Assembly: GCA_002342205.1 (NCBI GenBank)
Contig: DDPN01000126.1
Span: forward strand, 13,391 to 21,487
DNA length: 8,097 bases
Direction of reading: 5' to 3'
Origin: Chitinophagaceae bacterium UBA2467
Lineage (GTDB): Bacteria > Bacteroidota > Bacteroidia > Chitinophagales > Chitinophagaceae
Under the pieces are notes generated by a model that ran no database searches, was not told where the DNA came from, and saw nothing but the letters and a program-made list of their open reading frames with translations. Positions 5,603 through 8,097 of this stretch are shown piece after piece. The first letter of the stretch is position 1, and every line of letters begins with the position of its first letter. The translations under genes were made by a program, and so were the position numbers.

Positions 5603-7234
5603 ATGTCAACAGGGACGTTCTCTTATCCTTTACCTGCCAATGAGCCCGTACTTAGTTATGCGCCCGGTTCAAGTGAAAGAAAAAAGCTGAAAGAAGTATT
5701 GAAAGAGCTAAAGTCTCAAGTAGCAGACATCCCTCAATTTATTGGCTCAAAAGAAGTAAGAACAGGAAATAAAATAGCTATACGACCTCCACATGAAAAG
5801 AAACATATTCTTGGATATTTTCACAAAGGAGAGGAGAAGCATGTTAGTATGGCTATAGAAGCTGCATTAGCCGCAAAAAAAAGCTGGAGCACTTTCTCTT
5901 GGGAAAATCGTGCACATATTTTTTTAAAGGCTGCTGATTTATTAGCTACTAAATACCGCCCTTATATTAACGGCACTACGATGCTCGGCCAAAGTAAAAA
6001 TGCTTTTCAAGCCGAAATAGATGCTGCTTGTGAATTCATTGACTTTCTAAAATTCAATGTTCATTTCTTATCGGAGATTTATAAACAACAGCCCATTAGT
6101 GGACCTGGAATGCATAATCGGTTGGAGTATCGCCCACTAGAAGGTTTTGTGTTAGCGGTAACTCCGTTTAATTTCACATCCATCGGTGGAAATCTCCCAA
6201 CAGTTGCTGCGTTATGCGGAAATGTGGTTATTTGGAAATGTGCCTACACGCAAGTTTATTCTGCACAATTAATCATGAGAGTACTCAAAGAAGCTGGTCT
6301 GCCAGATGGAGTAATCAATTTAGTGTACGTAGATGGCCCAGCTGTGGGGAAAGTTTGTTTCTCACATAAGGATTTTGCCGGCGTTCATTTTACAGGTTCT
6401 ACCCAGGTTTTTAATTCAATGTGGAGTACAATTGGGAATAACATTTCAACTTATAAATCATATCCTAGGATAGTGGGAGAGACTGGAGGAAAGGATTTTG
6501 TGTTGGCACATAAATCTGCCGATCCTGATGTGCTTGTCACTGCACTATTGCGTGGTGCATTTGAATTCCAGGGTCAAAAGTGTTCAGCTGCCTCTAGAGC
6601 GTATATCCCTTCAAACATTGCGGAAGAGGTTAAAAAGAAACTAGTCGCGGGTGTTCGAAAATTTAAAATGGGTACAGTTGAGGATTTCAGCAATTTTATA
6701 AATGCTGTAATTGACGAGAAGAGCTTCACTACCATTAAACGCTATATCGATACTGCCAAAAAAGATCCAAAGTGTACAATTTTAGTTGGAGGCAAGTGTG
6801 AGGATAAGGAAGGGTTCTTTATACAACCCACTATTATCGAAACAAAGAATCCTCAATCACAAACCATGTGTGAAGAAATCTTTGGTCCCGTGTTAACCAT
6901 CTATGTGTATCCTGCCAATAATTTTGAAAAGGCAATGGACTTAGTTGATAGCACTTCACCTTATGCATTAACTGGATCAATTATTGCGCAAGACCGTGCT
7001 GCAATTGAATTGGCTACTAAAAGGCTAGAGCATGCTGCTGGTAATTTTTACATTAATGATAAGCCGACAGGTGCAGTAGTTGGACAGCAGCCATTTGGTG
7101 GTGCCAGAGCTTCTGGTACGAATGATAAAGCAGGCTCACACCTCAACCTCTATCGATGGTTAAGTGCAAGAACAGTTAAAGAAACCTTTAATCCACCCAC
7201 TGATTTTGCATATCCTTTTATGCTTGAGAAATAA
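5603..7234 (+). CDS. pruA: L-glutamate gamma-semialdehyde (1-pyrroline-5-carboxylate) dehydrogenase
   Basis: This NAD-dependent aldehyde dehydrogenase oxidises glutamate gamma-semialdehyde to glutamate, the second step of proline breakdown, in the cytosol. At 543 residues it spans the whole family. Visible motifs: PFNF at 188-191 (Asn190 oxyanion site), FTGS at 263-266 (nucleotide-binding region), GETGGKDF at 292-299 with general base Glu293, and FQGQKCSAASR at 322-332 with catalytic Cys327. Near the C-terminus are AAGNFYINDK and QQPFGGARASGTNDK (about 478-509), which match the ALDH4 subfamily and closely resemble the eukaryotic mitochondrial enzyme. It is a stand-alone dehydrogenase, not fused to proline dehydrogenase as in PutA. 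The start ATG 5603 lies 41 bp after prfB. A near match to the -7 element (TACCTTTA, 5571-5578) lies in that gap but is weak. pyrR follows after 11 bp. Confidence 0.95.
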   Translation: MSTGTFSYPLPANEPVLSYAPGSSERKKLKEVLKELKSQVADIPQFIGSKEVRTGNKIAIRPPHEKKHILGYFHKGEEKHVSMAIEAALAAKKSWSTFSWENRAHIFLKAADLLATKYRPYINGTTMLGQSKNAFQAEIDAACEFIDFLKFNVHFLSEIYKQQPISGPGMHNRLEYRPLEGFVLAVTPFNFTSIGGNLPTVAALCGNVVIWKCAYTQVYSAQLIMRVLKEAGLPDGVINLVYVDGPAVGKVCFSHKDFAGVHFTGSTQVFNSMWSTIGNNISTYKSYPRIVGETGGKDFVLAHKSADPDVLVTALLRGAFEFQGQKCSAASRAYIPSNIAEEVKKKLVAGVRKFKMGTVEDFSNFINAVIDEKSFTTIKRYIDTAKKDPKCTILVGGKCEDKEGFFIQPTIIETKNPQSQTMCEEIFGPVLTIYVYPANNFEKAMDLVDSTSPYALTGSIIAQDRAAIELATKRLEHAAGNFYINDKPTGAVVGQQPFGGARASGTNDKAGSHLNLYRWLSARTVKETFNPPTDFAYPFMLEK

Positions 7235-7245
7235 ATCAATGACAC

Positions 7246-7770
7246 GTGAAAGTTATAGTTCAACCTTCTGAGGTATATTCCATTTTAAAGCAATTGGGAG
7301 ATCAGTTGCTTCAAAAGCATCCTCAATTTGAAAATACTGTTCTAATAGGAATACAACAGGGTGGGGCTGTGGTTTCATCCTTTTTGCACAACATCATCGC
7401 TTCTACACTCACCTCTAGCGAGGTTTTACATGGTCAATTAGACATTACCTTTTACAGAGATGATGTAAGAAACAAAATTGTTACACCTGATAAAATGAAT
7501 CTCCCTTTTTCCATTGAGGGTAAAACTGTCATTTTGGTGGACGATGTACTATTTACAGGAAGAACTATAAAAGCCGCATTAGATGCTCTATTGGACTACG
7601 GACGACCAGAACGAGTTGAATTATGTGTATTAATTGATCGCCATGAACATCGCCAGTTTCCAATTCAACCGGACTATTCGGGCAAAAAAATATCGACCCT
7701 CCGGTCCGAGAAAATCAAGCTGATGAGTACAGAAAATGGTGATCCTCAAGTGATTCTGATAAATCAATAA
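7246..7770 (+). CDS. pyrR: PyrR-type phosphoribosyltransferase (uracil PRTase / pyrimidine regulator)
   Basis: PyrR proteins convert uracil and PRPP to UMP, and in Firmicutes also bind pyr mRNA to cause attenuation. The 174 residues match the family in length. Visible are ENTVLIGIQ at 29-37, LDITFYRDDVR at 65-75, the PRPP-binding motif VILVDDVLFTGRTIKAAL at 95-112, DALLDYGRPERVEL at 113-126, and PIQPDYSGKKIST at 139-151. The start is GTG 7246: no in-frame ATG lies upstream, the next Met is residue 84, and residues 1-30 align with PyrR N-termini. The loop after GIQ reads QGG where the family usually has (T/P)RG, so a conserved Arg is absent. No PyrR-binding attenuator is evident nearby. pyrB follows after 22 bp, supporting a pyrimidine role. 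RNA-binding regulation in this organism is uncertain. Confidence 0.9.
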   Translation: MKVIVQPSEVYSILKQLGDQLLQKHPQFENTVLIGIQQGGAVVSSFLHNIIASTLTSSEVLHGQLDITFYRDDVRNKIVTPDKMNLPFSIEGKTVILVDDVLFTGRTIKAALDALLDYGRPERVELCVLIDRHEHRQFPIQPDYSGKKISTLRSEKIKLMSTENGDPQVILINQ

Positions 7771-7777
7771 AATCCCC

Positions 7778-7785
7778 TAATTTTG
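7778..7785 (+). promoter_or_regulatory. Candidate -7 promoter element of pyrB (TAATTTTG)
   Basis: This perfect TAnnTTTG match in the 22-bp pyrR-pyrB gap ends 7 nt before the pyrB ATG, so any transcript would have a leader of only a few bases at most. No clear -33 element was seen, and the AT-rich gap makes a chance match possible. Confidence 0.35.
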
Positions 7786-7792
7786 ATTTTTA

Positions 7793-8097
7793 ATGCAACT
7801 ATCCACCAAACATCTGCTGGGCATTAAAAATCTCACCCCCCAAGATATTTCCCTCATTCTAAGTACAGCAGAGCAATTCAAAGAAGTTTTACAGCGACCC
7901 GTTAAAAAAGTGCCCTCTCTTCGTGAGGTTACAATCGTAAACCTTTTTTACGAAAATTCTACTCGTACTCGAATCTCATTTGAATTGGCAGAAAAGCGAT
8001 TAAGTGCGGATACCATCAATTTTGCAGCTTCATCTTCTTCAGCAGCTAAAGGAGAAACCCTTTTAGATACGGTAAATAATATTTTATCGATGAAGGT
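7793..8097 (+). CDS. pyrB: Aspartate carbamoyltransferase catalytic subunit (5' part, runs off window)
   Basis: ATG 7793 opens a frame that continues to the window edge (101 codons plus two bases). The enzyme joins carbamoyl phosphate and aspartate in the first committed step of pyrimidine synthesis. The carbamoyl-phosphate-binding motif FYENSTRTRISFE is at about 52-64 (family: F-[FY]-E-x-STRTR-x-SFE). SSSSAAKGETLLDT at 80-93 contains the 80s-loop Lys (Lys86), which reaches into the neighbouring subunit's active site. The N-terminal HLLGIKNLTPQDI also fits. The Ser/Lys pattern separates it from ornithine carbamoyltransferase, which lacks this loop. It lies directly after pyrR, as in other pyr operons. 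The start has no SD sequence. Confidence 0.95.
   Translation, partial: MQLSTKHLLGIKNLTPQDISLILSTAEQFKEVLQRPVKKVPSLREVTIVNLFYENSTRTRISFELAEKRLSADTINFAASSSSAAKGETLLDTVNNILSMK

Noticed and set aside
7239..7271. ATG 7239 as the pyrR start
   Set aside because: It is in a different frame and stops after ten codons; the pyrR frame starts at GTG 7246, which matches family N-termini.
7669..7712. CGGAC...GTCCG pairing and a GGTCCGAGA stretch near the end of pyrR as a possible PyrR-binding loop or attenuator
   Set aside because: The stem is only 5 bp around a loop of about 31 nt, the sequence does not fit the PyrR anti-antiterminator consensus, and no terminator follows.
1..8097. CRISPR array, insertion sequence, tRNA genes, defence system
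   Set aside because: I saw no direct-repeat/spacer pattern, transposase, terminal inverted repeats, tRNA-like cloverleaf or defence-protein motifs.

Overview
The window looks like a chromosomal segment of a member of the Bacteroidota, possibly a Sphingobacteriia/Chitinophagia/Cytophagia-type organism (inference). The evidence is an AT-rich sequence, no Shine-Dalgarno (SD) sequence in front of any of the eight visible gene starts, perfect matches to the Bacteroidota -7 promoter element TAnnTTTG, a DUF2027-type Smr protein, a eukaryote-like (ALDH4 type) P5C dehydrogenase, and secreted 'GIGT'-motif modular proteins of a kind common in this phylum. All genes lie on the + strand.

Region 1 (1-3023) is a tandem cluster of exported, modular, repeat-rich proteins. 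It holds the 3' end of one gene (1-219), a 329-residue paralog (247-1236), a 500-residue relative (1253-2755) and a small 85-residue membrane or exported protein (2766-3023). The three large proteins share and swap modules: a Q-[IV]-R-P start with an IRL..PS...YTL..P...LEW unit, a GNN and GIG/GLGT segment, a PSYY...IYF...W C-terminal unit, and a FNTDT..GYNG..W terminus. The 500-residue protein carries the YTL/LEW unit twice and a central glycine-rich repeat that may form a beta-solenoid. Their function is unknown; a role at the cell surface is likely.

Region 2 (3030-5561) concerns RNA and translation. A complete bacterial class A-like RNase P RNA gene (rnpB, 3042-3399) has a perfect TAnnTTTG element at the right distance. 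It is followed after 17 nt by a TTG-started DUF2027/Smr-domain protein, then by prfB (release factor 2). prfB is read through an in-frame TGA by the classical +1 programmed frameshift (AAGGAGG TTT CTT TGA C), giving 364 residues. The frameshift site has a strong SD-like sequence although no start codon in the window has one, and a small hairpin lies just upstream of it.

Region 3 (5603-8097) is metabolic: pruA (L-glutamate gamma-semialdehyde dehydrogenase, proline catabolism), then pyrR (GTG start) and the 5' end of pyrB (aspartate carbamoyltransferase) for pyrimidine synthesis. pyrB runs off the window.

No mobile element, CRISPR array, tRNA or rRNA was seen. The window is mostly housekeeping. 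The less ordinary parts are the modular secreted gene cluster, the prfB recoding site in an SD-poor setting, the rnpB-smr junction, and an atypical PyrR loop.
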